From: Campylobacterota bacterium
GTDB taxonomy: Bacteria > Campylobacterota > Campylobacteria > Campylobacterales > Sulfurovaceae
Length of the DNA stretch: 10,160 bases
Direction: 5' to 3'
NCBI GenBank assembly: GCA_011330645.1
Contig: DRQB01000107.1
Location: 1-10,160 of the forward strand
In this document: one piece after another, positions 1 through 6,680 of the stretch
Layout of the letters: the number at the start of each line of letters is the position of its first letter
Position numbering within the stretch: the first letter of the stretch is position 1
Notes under the pieces: model-generated
What the model was told of the DNA's origin: nothing
Database searches by the model: none
Seen by the model: only the letters and a program-made list of their open reading frames with translations
Translations under genes and position numbers: made by a program

Positions 1-227
1 CCAGATTTTTTATCTATAGTCGCAAAGGTAAGACCAAAACCTGTTTCATAAGAACTGTTTGCAAAATCAAAGAAACCATCTATGTTATCAGGATGAGGAA
101 CCAGTGTCACCCACAAGTTCCATAACTCTCCATCGCGTATAGCATCACAAAGCTCTTCTTTATGCCCTAACGCCAATGGTTCTAAACGAACATATTCACC
201 TTCTAAAGTCACCTCATCTAGTCTCAT
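1..227 (-). CDS. GNAT family N-acetyltransferase, N-terminal part only
   Basis: The reading frame runs from an ATG at 227-225 off the left edge of the window, so only about 75 N-terminal residues are present. The start MRLDEVTLEGEYVRLEPL, followed by the DGELWNLWVT segment and an F-G-L-T-F-A strand, matches the first third of RimJ/RimL-like GNAT acetyltransferases. These move an acetyl group from acetyl-CoA to an amine of a protein or small molecule; the substrate cannot be told here. The acetyl-CoA binding motif (Q/RxxGxG/A) would lie beyond the edge. The ATG overlaps the stop codon of the methyltransferase upstream in an ATGA arrangement, so the two are probably translationally coupled as the last genes of a three-gene unit. 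Confidence 0.8.
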   Translation of the reverse strand, partial: MRLDEVTLEGEYVRLEPLALGHKEELCDAIRDGELWNLWVTLVPHPDNIDGFFDFANSSYETGFGLTFATIDKKS

Positions 228-1042
228 GAAACCACCACATACCAACTATCTGCCACCAGTTCAACCTCACCATCCATATCTGCATGGTTAAACATAGCCA
301 TAAAATACTCTTGCTTTAAACTGTTGTAGGCTTCTGGACTCAATTCCATAAGCATCCCTTTGTAGCCTGTATTGTTCATCAACTCCCACCACTCGTCTAT
401 GCTCATACCGTAGCGTATCTCTTTACTTTGCATCTCTACTAGATTGACATCAGCAAGCGCACATAGTTTTTCGATGTCTTTTGGGTACTTCAGGTTTTCC
501 CATTTATGTAGGTCGTACTCTTTTGCAGAGTTTGAGCCATGTTTGACTAGAAGTGGTAAAAGTATTTCATTGGAAACTTTAAAGGCTTTTTCAGTGAAGC
601 TTGTAAATATGACTATACCATCTTGCTTAAGTAAAGAGACTAAAGCTTGCAATACCTTATGTGCCTCAGGCAGGAAAAAAAGTGCATACGCACAGGTGAT
701 GACATCATACTTTTTGTCGAGTGTTAGTTTTGTCACATCTTGGAGATGAAAGTCTATATTGTCTAGCTTTTGTAGCTTGGCATTTTCACGAGCCTTTTGC
801 AACATACCCTCTGCAATGTCTGCAGCATCAAAGTTGGCACTATGCATACACGAAGCACACTCTAGTACCACATTGCCCGTACCACAAGCCACATCCAATA
901 TATTTAGCTCACCTTCACCTTTGTACTTTCCGATAATCTCCACCACATTTCTAGCCGAGATTTTAAAAAATGGTATCTCATCATATTTATGGGCTACATC
1001 ATCAAATGATTTTTTGGCGTAGTCTTGTTCTGTCTCTTGCAT
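224..1042 (-). CDS. Class I SAM-dependent methyltransferase
   Basis: A 272-residue soluble protein with a Rossmann-type methyltransferase domain in its first ~150 residues. Motif I is ILDVACGTGN (about 48-57), the acidic residue ending strand 2 lies in AADIAEGML (D75), motif III is QDVTKL (101-106), and the strand-4 region is YDVITCAYALFFLP (112-125). It should transfer a methyl group from S-adenosylmethionine. The C-terminal ~110 residues are not diagnostic, so the acceptor is unknown; UbiE/COQ5-like and small-molecule O- or C-methyltransferases share this core. The ATG at 1042-1040 has a strong purine-rich ribosome site (AGAGGAG) just upstream, which overlaps the stop codon of the aldo/keto reductase 11 bp away. 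It overlaps the GNAT gene downstream by 4 bp. Confidence 0.85.
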   Translation of the reverse strand: MQETEQDYAKKSFDDVAHKYDEIPFFKISARNVVEIIGKYKGEGELNILDVACGTGNVVLECASCMHSANFDAADIAEGMLQKARENAKLQKLDNIDFHLQDVTKLTLDKKYDVITCAYALFFLPEAHKVLQALVSLLKQDGIVIFTSFTEKAFKVSNEILLPLLVKHGSNSAKEYDLHKWENLKYPKDIEKLCALADVNLVEMQSKEIRYGMSIDEWWELMNNTGYKGMLMELSPEAYNSLKQEYFMAMFNHADMDGEVELVADSWYVVVS

Positions 1043-1053
1043 ACTGTCTCCTC

Positions 1054-2070
1054 TTACCCCATCGGATAAAGTATCTCATCATGTACTTTATCGCAAGCCT
1101 TTAACACGTCATCACTCAAAGTAAAATCCATGGCCTTCAATATAGGGTCTAACTGCTCAGCTGACGTTGCTCCTATGATGGTAGATGCCACAAAAGAAAA
1201 CTGTTTTGACCATGCAGTAGCCAGAGTGACTGGGTGGATCCCTGCCTCTTTGGCTATAGTAACATATTTGGCAGTGGAAGCCAGTATTTTATCATTTAAA
1301 AATCTAGTTGCCATGGCTTGCTGTCTAACATTTGGTGAATTCATATAGGAAGTAAATCGTCCTTTAGCATGAAAAGCATTGTTATACTTACCACTCAGTA
1401 CTCCACCAGCTAGAGGAGAGTAAGAAAGCAGTGAGATGTTTTCTTTTTCACACGCCGTTGCTAGCTCATCTAAAAATCGACGATTAAGTAGAGAAAAATT
1501 GTTTTGTATAGATTCAAAACGTGTATAGCTATACTGTTCACTCTTCATCAGTGCTTTGGTCGTACCATAAGCTGTGTCGTTAGATGTACCCAAGTAACGT
1601 ACTTTCCCACTCTGCGCAAGTCTGTCAAAAGCCTCTAAAGACTCCTCTATAGGCACGATAGTATCGGGCCAGTGCATTTGGTAGAGGTCTATGTAGTCCG
1701 TTTTAAGCCGTTTGAGGCTCCTCTCCACTGCACGCTCGATGTGAAATCTGTCTATAGCCGTCAATCCATGACGTATAGGCGGTACAAACCACCCATTCGC
1801 AGTACCTGCCACCTTGGAAGCCAATATGATGGAGTCTCTAGGCTTGGTCTTCATCCACTCACCTACCATCTCTTCAGTAAGCCCTGCTAGTTCAGCAGAA
1901 GGAGGCACAGGGTAAAGCTCTGCCGTATCAAAGAAGTTAATGCCTCTTTCATATGCTTTATCCATGATGGCAAAAGCCCCTTTTTTATCTGCTTGCGTAC
2001 CAAAGGTCATCGTACCTAAACATATTGGGCTTACTCTTAGTCCTGTCTTTCCTATGTAGTTGTAGGTCAT
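1054..2070 (-). CDS. Aldo/keto reductase, Tas-like
   Basis: A 338-residue NADPH-dependent aldo/keto reductase of TIM-barrel type. The family tetrad is complete: D48 (FFDTAE), Y53 (ELYPVPP), K86 (ASKV) and H133 (LYQMHWPD). The C-terminal cofactor segment reads STIIGATSAEQL. The AELYPVPP and LYQMHWP wording and the length are close to E. coli Tas as I remember it, rather than to short AKRs. Substrates are probably aldehydes or ketones; the physiological one is unknown. The ATG at 2070-2068 follows a good AGGAG with 7-base spacing. It is the first gene of a minus-strand unit with the methyltransferase and GNAT genes and has its own candidate promoter and operator. Confidence 0.9.
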   Translation of the reverse strand: MTYNYIGKTGLRVSPICLGTMTFGTQADKKGAFAIMDKAYERGINFFDTAELYPVPPSAELAGLTEEMVGEWMKTKPRDSIILASKVAGTANGWFVPPIRHGLTAIDRFHIERAVERSLKRLKTDYIDLYQMHWPDTIVPIEESLEAFDRLAQSGKVRYLGTSNDTAYGTTKALMKSEQYSYTRFESIQNNFSLLNRRFLDELATACEKENISLLSYSPLAGGVLSGKYNNAFHAKGRFTSYMNSPNVRQQAMATRFLNDKILASTAKYVTIAKEAGIHPVTLATAWSKQFSFVASTIIGATSAEQLDPILKAMDFTLSDDVLKACDKVHDEILYPMG

Positions 2071-2089
2071 TTTTTGACTCCTATTTTGG

Positions 2090-2117
2090 ATTACTCTTCT
2101 TAGTCTATTAGAGTAAT
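2090..2117. promoter_or_regulatory. 8-bp inverted repeat, possible operator of the aldo/keto reductase unit
   Basis: ATTACTCT at 2090-2097 and its exact reverse complement AGAGTAAT at 2110-2117 are separated by 12 bp. The repeat covers the candidate -10 of the aldo/keto reductase promoter and the expected transcription start, where a dimeric repressor would block initiation. No T-run follows either arm, so a terminator reading is weak. The regulator is not identifiable; the only one in the window is a TetR gene 7 kb away, whose presumed operator has a different sequence. Confidence 0.4.
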
Positions 2118-2135
2118 GTTAAACGAACTAGTAAA
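2107..2135 (-). promoter_or_regulatory. Candidate sigma70 promoter for the aldo/keto reductase unit
   Basis: On the minus strand, TTTACT (2135-2130) and TCTAAT (2112-2107) are separated by 17 bp. The -10 matches TATAAT at five of six positions and the -35 matches TTGACA at four. It lies about 37 bp upstream of the aldo/keto reductase ATG, between it and the AT-rich cassette, so the unit need not depend on read-through from the cassette. Confidence 0.4.
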
Positions 2136-2161
2136 AATTTAATACCTAATCATTATTTTTG

Positions 2162-4321
2162 TTACTCTAATGTACTTATTAAATAATCAATAAGTACTTT
2201 ATAATGTTTAGGATAGGAATCTGTATCTAGTAATTTAAAATAATCAATTAATTCTGAAAAATCACGTGCATGCAATTTTAGATGTTTTGTTGATAAAGCT
2301 ATTAAAAACTCCATACACGCCTCACCTTGTTTAGTGTTATATTTTGTAATAATATTTTTAATCATATGGGTAATAGTTTTACTAAATTCATGTGTTGTCG
2401 AATAATCAAGTTCATGACTTGTGGATAATCGTAGTAAAGAAGCTTGTAAGATTCCATCATTAAAGCGTGCAAAATTCTCAGGTGCAATTATTTTTGGGTC
2501 ATAAAGTGTTTGTTCCAAATCTTTTTTTACTACTCTTGCATATTGTAAGACTAATGCAAATGTATATAAAACATCTACTTCAGATGTATTTTTATATTTA
2601 TCATTATTTGCCTTATAAAATTTCCAAAATGCAAATCCATCTGCAAGTTTTAAATTGTTATTACTACTATCTTTCCAAAAGATATTTGACGTTGTTGCAG
2701 TTTTTTTTGTTTCTTCTAGCCACTCTATTCTTTCTTGAATTGTATCATTTTCAATCATCCCAAATTCACCCATAAATTTATCTTTCAAAAATGATAATTC
2801 CTTATCCCATGTTGTATTAATAGTTTTTGTTGGTAAAAGTATTTTATCAATTTCCAGTACTAAATGGGATTGACCGTACATATGATTTTTATCAATATTT
2901 CCTTTCATAAATTCAAATGTTTCTTTAGAAAATTGTTTACTAATACCAATCATATAAAAACGTGAAGCGTTTGGATGTGTATCTCTAAGTTGTCGACTAA
3001 TCTCTTCTAGAACATATCCACTACTAATACTCCCAGCAACAATCAAAATAGCATCATCTTCGTTATGTTTATCAAGATCAAAGAAATCTTCTTTAATATT
3101 AATTTCTATACTTGATCCACCTAATGCTATGACAATATCATTTATTGTTTCTGCAAACTTTTTTGAATCTTCATCTATGTACACAATTTGTTTTATTGCT
3201 AACGTAAAGTGTCTTTGTAAAACATATTTTAATTTTTCGATAAAAGATAAATTTTTAGCGAGTGAGGTTCCATTAATATTAAAATCAAATCGCTCTGCAT
3301 TTTTTCTTCCACCTAAAGTTAAAATTTTTTCTGCACTATATTTTTTAAAAAATTCATTTAAATATGTTGGCTGATGGTATATAGTTAGTTTTATTGGTCT
3401 TGGTTCTTTAATACTCAAAATAAACTGTTCACTATGTAACTGAACAGGTATTGATCCATTCTGACATAATTTACAATTTTCTGATTTATAATTTTCAGGT
3501 GGAGAAGAAATACCCATATCTTCTTCTAATTTTATTAAAGTATCAAAAGAATGTTCTGTCTCACTTACAGGATAATAAAATAAAACAAGTATCTTATTGA
3601 TATTATTATTTATCTTTTTAATATCCTTAATAAGCGTAGCCGTTGTTGTTGTAGATATAATTATTAAAGATTGTGTAGCATCTAAATCTTTCATATAATC
3701 ATTAATTTTCACATAAGATTGAAAATTTTGTATACGAGGAATTACATATTTAACATTCAACTCTTTTTTAAGTAGTATTGCTGTTTGAATAAGTGAGATT
3801 ATACTAGAGGTATCTACATATATTGTAACTGTATTTAAATATGGTAGTAAACATATAGATAAAAAATTTACTTCATTTTGTTCTACAAGTAAATTCGATA
3901 TTTTTATAAATTTATTTGTATGTTTTCCTGATAATGTTCTAAAATGGTAATTGCTATCAAATGTCATCATTACATTATTTTTGTCAAATAATTCAACTAT
4001 GGTCTTTTCTTTTATTTTATCGATTAACTCATTCTTTGAATTACCTTCTTCATCAATAAACTCTCCCATGTCATTATATTGAATAAATTCAATATTTGTA
4101 TTTGAAAAATAGTCAAGTCTCTTTTTAATATTAACTAAACTGTCTTCTATATTTATACTATTGGGAATAATAATTAGACAATTTTCAGGAACAACTGCAG
4201 ATTCGAAAAAAGTTTTAATATCATTTTCTACCATTTCATACGATATAGTCATACTTGTAATCCAAATAGACAAATAGTCCTTGTCACTAATATTTTGAAT
4301 ATTAATAAAACTATTAAACAT
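2162..4321 (-). CDS. Large protein with two degenerate phosphoribosyltransferase-like domains
   Basis: A 719-residue protein without signal peptide or membrane helices. Residues ~115-250 resemble an orotate-PRTase-type fold: the segment FRTLSGKHTNKFIKISNLL (127-145) recalls the orotate PRTase SG-K/R-x-S/T motif, and SLIIISTTTTATL (218-230) sits where the PRPP loop VDDVxTTGxTL belongs. Residues ~360-475 look like a second copy, with AILIVAGSISSGYVLEE (424-440) lining up with VLIVDDVISTGGTLLEA. The two PRPP-coordinating acidic residues are replaced by A429-G430 in the second copy and apparently by Ile-Ile in the first, so normal catalysis seems unlikely. The linker has a lone C283-x2-C286. Residues ~505-719 are predicted mostly helical and unrecognised. 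The ATG overlaps the 3' end of the GHKL gene by 8 bp, with AAGGTGA as ribosome site. Fold assignment is from motif reading only. A nucleotide-binding sensor or partner of the ATPase is inferred. Confidence 0.6.
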   Translation of the reverse strand: MFNSFINIQNISDKDYLSIWITSMTISYEMVENDIKTFFESAVVPENCLIIIPNSINIEDSLVNIKKRLDYFSNTNIEFIQYNDMGEFIDEEGNSKNELIDKIKEKTIVELFDKNNVMMTFDSNYHFRTLSGKHTNKFIKISNLLVEQNEVNFLSICLLPYLNTVTIYVDTSSIISLIQTAILLKKELNVKYVIPRIQNFQSYVKINDYMKDLDATQSLIIISTTTTATLIKDIKKINNNINKILVLFYYPVSETEHSFDTLIKLEEDMGISSPPENYKSENCKLCQNGSIPVQLHSEQFILSIKEPRPIKLTIYHQPTYLNEFFKKYSAEKILTLGGRKNAERFDFNINGTSLAKNLSFIEKLKYVLQRHFTLAIKQIVYIDEDSKKFAETINDIVIALGGSSIEINIKEDFFDLDKHNEDDAILIVAGSISSGYVLEEISRQLRDTHPNASRFYMIGISKQFSKETFEFMKGNIDKNHMYGQSHLVLEIDKILLPTKTINTTWDKELSFLKDKFMGEFGMIENDTIQERIEWLEETKKTATTSNIFWKDSSNNNLKLADGFAFWKFYKANNDKYKNTSEVDVLYTFALVLQYARVVKKDLEQTLYDPKIIAPENFARFNDGILQASLLRLSTSHELDYSTTHEFSKTITHMIKNIITKYNTKQGEACMEFLIALSTKHLKLHARDFSELIDYFKLLDTDSYPKHYKVLIDYLISTLE

Positions 4322-5420
4322 GATTTTTCACCTTGTCATTTAAAGGTAAAATTATGGTGTATGATGTTCCAATTATTTGTTGACATTCTTTTATATATCG
4401 TTCATCTAATATATTTGTATTATTTAGGTTAATATTAGAGTAATCCGCCTTGACTAATGTTCTACCAGTTCTTAAAACAAAAAGGCCCTTATGCTTTTTT
4501 ATCATCTCCATAACAAGAAATAAACCTAACCCTCTTGTTGGTAGTCCCGTTCTACTAGTATGCTTATTAAAACATTTTAAAACTAGTTTTTTTTCAACTT
4601 CAAAATTAAATTCTTCGCTATGAGATAAACTTTGAGCTAAACCATCACCTGAATCAAAAATTGATATTTCCATATATTCTTGATTTTCAAATGTATTTAA
4701 ATAATCATTAATATCATTATATTTATCTTTATTTTCAGTATCATGGAGTTTCGTATATTTAATTCTTAAACCTCGGATTGATTTTTTTATCAGACTATTA
4801 TCTTTTGCATGTAACTCTGTATTTTCAAAAAGTTCATAAATAATATTGGCAAAATCACCTTCTAATTTTTCTTTTGTATTTGTCCATGTTGCTGCCTGAG
4901 ACATTGAATATTTAAATAGTATTGGGGATAGAGAAGTAATAAATTGATTTTTAGTTATTAATTTATCGCCATTATATAAAGTATTGAGATAAGCATAATT
5001 TTTAGACCAATCAAAACATATAAGTTGAACGCCTATCCCCTTAAACGTACCGTTAATAGTCTCTAATTGATTCATATTATCAAGAAATAGTTTAGCTTTT
5101 GAAACATAATCTTTTTGAAATTCTTCTTTATTATCATTTATCAATAAATTTGCTCTCATGATTGATGTTAAATAAATCAATTCTTTAGCTAAATCATCAA
5201 TATTATCATTTTCTAAAGATTTAATTAAAACTTTTGTTTTAGGATGCCTAAAAAATAATGTTGATATTGTTTGTAAAATCATCGGGTACAATGCAAAATT
5301 GAAACTAGAGAGTTTTTTAACAATACTCAACGTATCTATATCTTCTGCATAAATTGAAACAAGATAATCATCAATATTCTGATAGTTAATTTGTTTTGAA
5401 ATATGTAAAATGTTATTCAT
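4314..5420 (-). CDS. GHKL (HATPase_c) ATP-binding protein
   Basis: A 368-residue soluble protein with a GHKL (gyrase/Hsp90/histidine kinase/MutL) ATP site in its C-terminal half. The N box is YELFENTELHA (195-205) with E196, N200 and H204. The G1 box is FDSGDG (255-260, DxGxG). The G2 box is TRGLGLFLV (295-303), and the last strand GTSYTIILPL (351-360) closes the fold. All key residues are intact, so ATP binding is expected. There is no H box or receiver domain, so it is not an ordinary sensor histidine kinase. The ~170-residue N-terminal region is unrecognised and could be a sensor, dimerisation or STAS-like module. The start ATG at 5420-5418 has AAGG 9 bases upstream. It is the first gene of a two-gene unit with the PRTase-like protein. 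Base composition is far more AT-rich than the flanking genes. Confidence 0.8.
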   Translation of the reverse strand: MNNILHISKQINYQNIDDYLVSIYAEDIDTLSIVKKLSSFNFALYPMILQTISTLFFRHPKTKVLIKSLENDNIDDLAKELIYLTSIMRANLLINDNKEEFQKDYVSKAKLFLDNMNQLETINGTFKGIGVQLICFDWSKNYAYLNTLYNGDKLITKNQFITSLSPILFKYSMSQAATWTNTKEKLEGDFANIIYELFENTELHAKDNSLIKKSIRGLRIKYTKLHDTENKDKYNDINDYLNTFENQEYMEISIFDSGDGLAQSLSHSEEFNFEVEKKLVLKCFNKHTSRTGLPTRGLGLFLVMEMIKKHKGLFVLRTGRTLVKADYSNINLNNTNILDERYIKECQQIIGTSYTIILPLNDKVKNHV

Positions 5421-5448
5421 TTATTTCAGCCTTCTATTTTACATATGC

Positions 5449-5477
5449 AATATAATTACAATAATAATTTGTTTTAA
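5449..5477 (-). promoter_or_regulatory. Possible promoter close to the GHKL gene
   Basis: On the minus strand TTAAAA (5477-5472) and TATATT (5454-5449) are spaced 17 bp apart, with the -10 about 29 bp before the GHKL ATG. The match is moderate, and in such AT-rich DNA chance matches are common. It competes with the stronger extended -10 at 5588-5596. Confidence 0.25.
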
Positions 5478-5513
5478 TGTTATCATAATAGTATATCAAA
5501 CTATCCATAAGAA

Positions 5514-5582
5514 CTATAGATATCCAATGAATATGAAATTATCTAGCTTGTATTTAAGTTGGTCTAGTTTTTTAAAATCCAT
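5514..5582 (-). other. 22-codon reading frame, leaderless or a truncated gene start
   Basis: An ATG at 5582-5580 opens a frame of 22 codons ending in TAG at 5516-5514. The start MDFKKLDQLKYKLD is lysine- and leucine-rich, like the first helix of a larger protein; it recalls the opening of some Fic-family proteins, but that is a weak resemblance. The ATG sits 5 nt after a consensus extended -10, which puts it at the expected transcription start, so it would be translated without a leader. It may be the stump of a gene cut by arrival of the cassette, a leader peptide of the GHKL unit, or chance. Confidence 0.3.
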
Positions 5583-5587
5583 AGTTT

Positions 5588-5600
5588 ATTATAGCAAAAA
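5588..5600 (-). promoter_or_regulatory. Consensus extended -10 promoter upstream of the GHKL/PRTase unit
   Basis: The minus strand reads CTCTTTTTGCTATAAT, with TGCTATAAT at 5596-5588 matching TGnTATAAT perfectly behind a T-run. This is the usual sigma70 promoter form in Campylobacter and Helicobacter, where the -35 is weak or absent. Transcription would begin near 5581, giving the GHKL mRNA a 5' region of about 160 nt that includes the 22-codon frame. It lies just past the stop codon of the thioredoxin-fold gene. Confidence 0.5.
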
Positions 5601-5605
5601 GAGTA

Positions 5606-6421
5606 CTACTTCAATAAATGCAAAAACTCTCCACGGTTACTATAGCCCACAAACTTATGCTCGATGCTTTCATCTTTACTATTTACTATGTAAAGAATGG
5701 GTGTAAAGCGTGTTTTGGCAAACTGCTCGGGGTAGGTGTCTTTGTCTAGGTTGAGCATGAGAGGGATGTATTTTGCTTTTATTTTGGCATCTATGTCATT
5801 TTGTGAGAGTATGCGGTTTTCTAGTTTTCTACACCATGGACAGTAGGAAGTTGTCATAAATATCATCAATGCTTTACCTTCTTTTTTGGCTTTGATAAGA
5901 GCAGTTTTGTAGTTGGTTTCGTAGCCCATGTCGGCTGCGAAAGTTTCATGCGTTACAGACTTTTTACCAGTTGAAAGCTTTTTATTGTCCTCTATGTACT
6001 GAAGTTTGAACTTCTCTAACATCTCTTCAACCGTGTCTGCGAGTTGGTCATCAACATCTTCTTCATCTTTGAAGTCTGGCGCGATGAGTTTACTCTCTTC
6101 ATAGGTAGAGCCAAAGACACGTTGGGTTGCACCATCACGAAGTACGTACTCACCTAACTCTAACTTCACCTCTAAACCTACCACATCACCCAGTGAAACA
6201 TCACGTATCACAAAGACAAGCACACGGGAAGGATGTCCTTCTATACTTACACCTATCTCTTTAGACATACTTTGCATAAGAGACTTAATGTCTGCACTAT
6301 ATTTGGCAGTTTTGGGTGACATATTTGCCACGATGGGGTCGTAGTTGTCTACACCTGTGAGTACATAGAAACTCTGTGCATAGATGCTTACCGTAGCTAG
6401 CAAACTCAATAATAACTTCAT
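5606..6421 (-). CDS. Secreted thioredoxin-fold protein with CPWC site
   Basis: A 271-residue protein with an N-terminal export signal (MKLLLSLLATVSIYA, likely cut before QSFY), so it acts in the periplasm. Residues ~20-150 form an unrecognised mixed domain with an acidic stretch (DFKDEEDVDDQ). Residues ~165-271 are a thioredoxin fold with CPWC at 194-197 in FMTTSYCPWCRKLE and the cis-proline at P241 (FTPILYIV). This suits a thiol-disulfide reductase of the SoxW/DsbE-like type. I chose the ATG at 6421-6419 because AAGGA lies just upstream and a signal peptide follows at once. The same frame stays open a further 22 codons to a TTG at 6487, but that start would bury the signal peptide. It is transcribed divergently from the DUF302 operon. 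Confidence 0.85.
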   Translation of the reverse strand: MKLLLSLLATVSIYAQSFYVLTGVDNYDPIVANMSPKTAKYSADIKSLMQSMSKEIGVSIEGHPSRVLVFVIRDVSLGDVVGLEVKLELGEYVLRDGATQRVFGSTYEESKLIAPDFKDEEDVDDQLADTVEEMLEKFKLQYIEDNKKLSTGKKSVTHETFAADMGYETNYKTALIKAKKEGKALMIFMTTSYCPWCRKLENRILSQNDIDAKIKAKYIPLMLNLDKDTYPEQFAKTRFTPILYIVNSKDESIEHKFVGYSNRGEFLHLLK

Positions 6422-6574
6422 TCTAATTCCTTGTATAAAGCACTCTAAAGTGCGTGTTAGATATTTTAGACCTTCTTTTTTAAACAAATCTATCTCTTCT
6501 TGTGTCCTTGGTCACGGTGGACTATCGAACCATATTGAGGCTTTGTTGTGTGTAGGGAATGTCATTTTTTTCAT
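6422..6574 (-). pseudogene. Small reading frame broken by one in-frame TGA, running into the thioredoxin-fold gene
   Basis: An ATG at 6574-6572, preceded by AAAGAG, opens 20 codons (MKKMTFPTHNKASIWFDSPP), then TGA at 6514-6512. Another 30 open codons follow in the same frame (PRTQEEIDLFKKEG, then LKYLTRTLECFIQGIR) and join directly to the thioredoxin-fold ATG. The composition looks like real protein rather than random AT-rich translation. The simplest reading is a small ~50-residue gene or N-terminal extension with a Trp TGG to TGA change. Selenocysteine is possible in principle, but no CxxU-type redox motif or stable hairpin is visible after the TGA. I do not recognise the family. Confidence 0.35.
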
Positions 6575-6651
6575 CTCTTTATAATGTAACTGCATTGTCT
6601 CTTCTCTATGTTTATCGTGATAATGTAGGATTATGAAATTTTTACAAACAT

Positions 6652-6680
6652 TTGACATTATAGTACAATTATACTAAAAT
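6652..6680 (+). promoter_or_regulatory. Sigma70 promoter of the DUF302-TetR operon
   Basis: A perfect TTGACA (6652-6657) and TAAAAT (6675-6680, five of six) are spaced exactly 17 bp apart. Transcription would start near 6687, about 20 nt before the ATG at 6707 with its AGGAAAG ribosome site. Two tandem palindromic sites lie in the spacer and over the start, so repression by a dimeric regulator is likely. Confidence 0.7.

Larger units (their letters stand above)
5421..5605. other. AT-rich intergenic border of the two-gene cassette
   Basis: This 185-bp stretch separates the GHKL gene from the 3' end of the thioredoxin-fold gene. It holds an extended -10, a 22-codon reading frame and a weaker second promoter candidate, all listed separately. 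No convincing hairpin with a T-run (terminator), tRNA or attachment-type direct repeat was found when it was compared by eye with the other cassette border at 2071-2171. Confidence 0.5.

Noticed and set aside
4314..5420. Sensor histidine kinase
   Set aside because: The ATP site is of GHKL type, but there is no H box, membrane segment, HAMP/PAS wording or response-regulator partner.
5410..5706. 98-codon plus-strand open frame over the cassette border
   Set aside because: It is antisense to the GHKL start, the border and the end of the thioredoxin-fold gene, has a hydrophobic low-complexity start and no ribosome site. AT-rich intergenic DNA explains it.
6485..6487. TTG as start of the thioredoxin-fold gene
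   Set aside because: It would put 22 polar residues before a clear signal peptide; the ATG at 6421 has AAGGA at the right distance and begins the signal peptide directly.
6500..6530. Selenocysteine insertion at the TGA
   Set aside because: No CxxU-like motif surrounds it and the AT-rich sequence after the TGA shows no stable hairpin of the bacterial SECIS type. Kept only as a remote option.
6384..6584. 66-codon plus-strand open frame upstream of the DUF302 operon
   Set aside because: It is the mirror of the TGA-interrupted minus-strand frame and the signal peptide region; the minus-strand reading is more protein-like and has a ribosome site.
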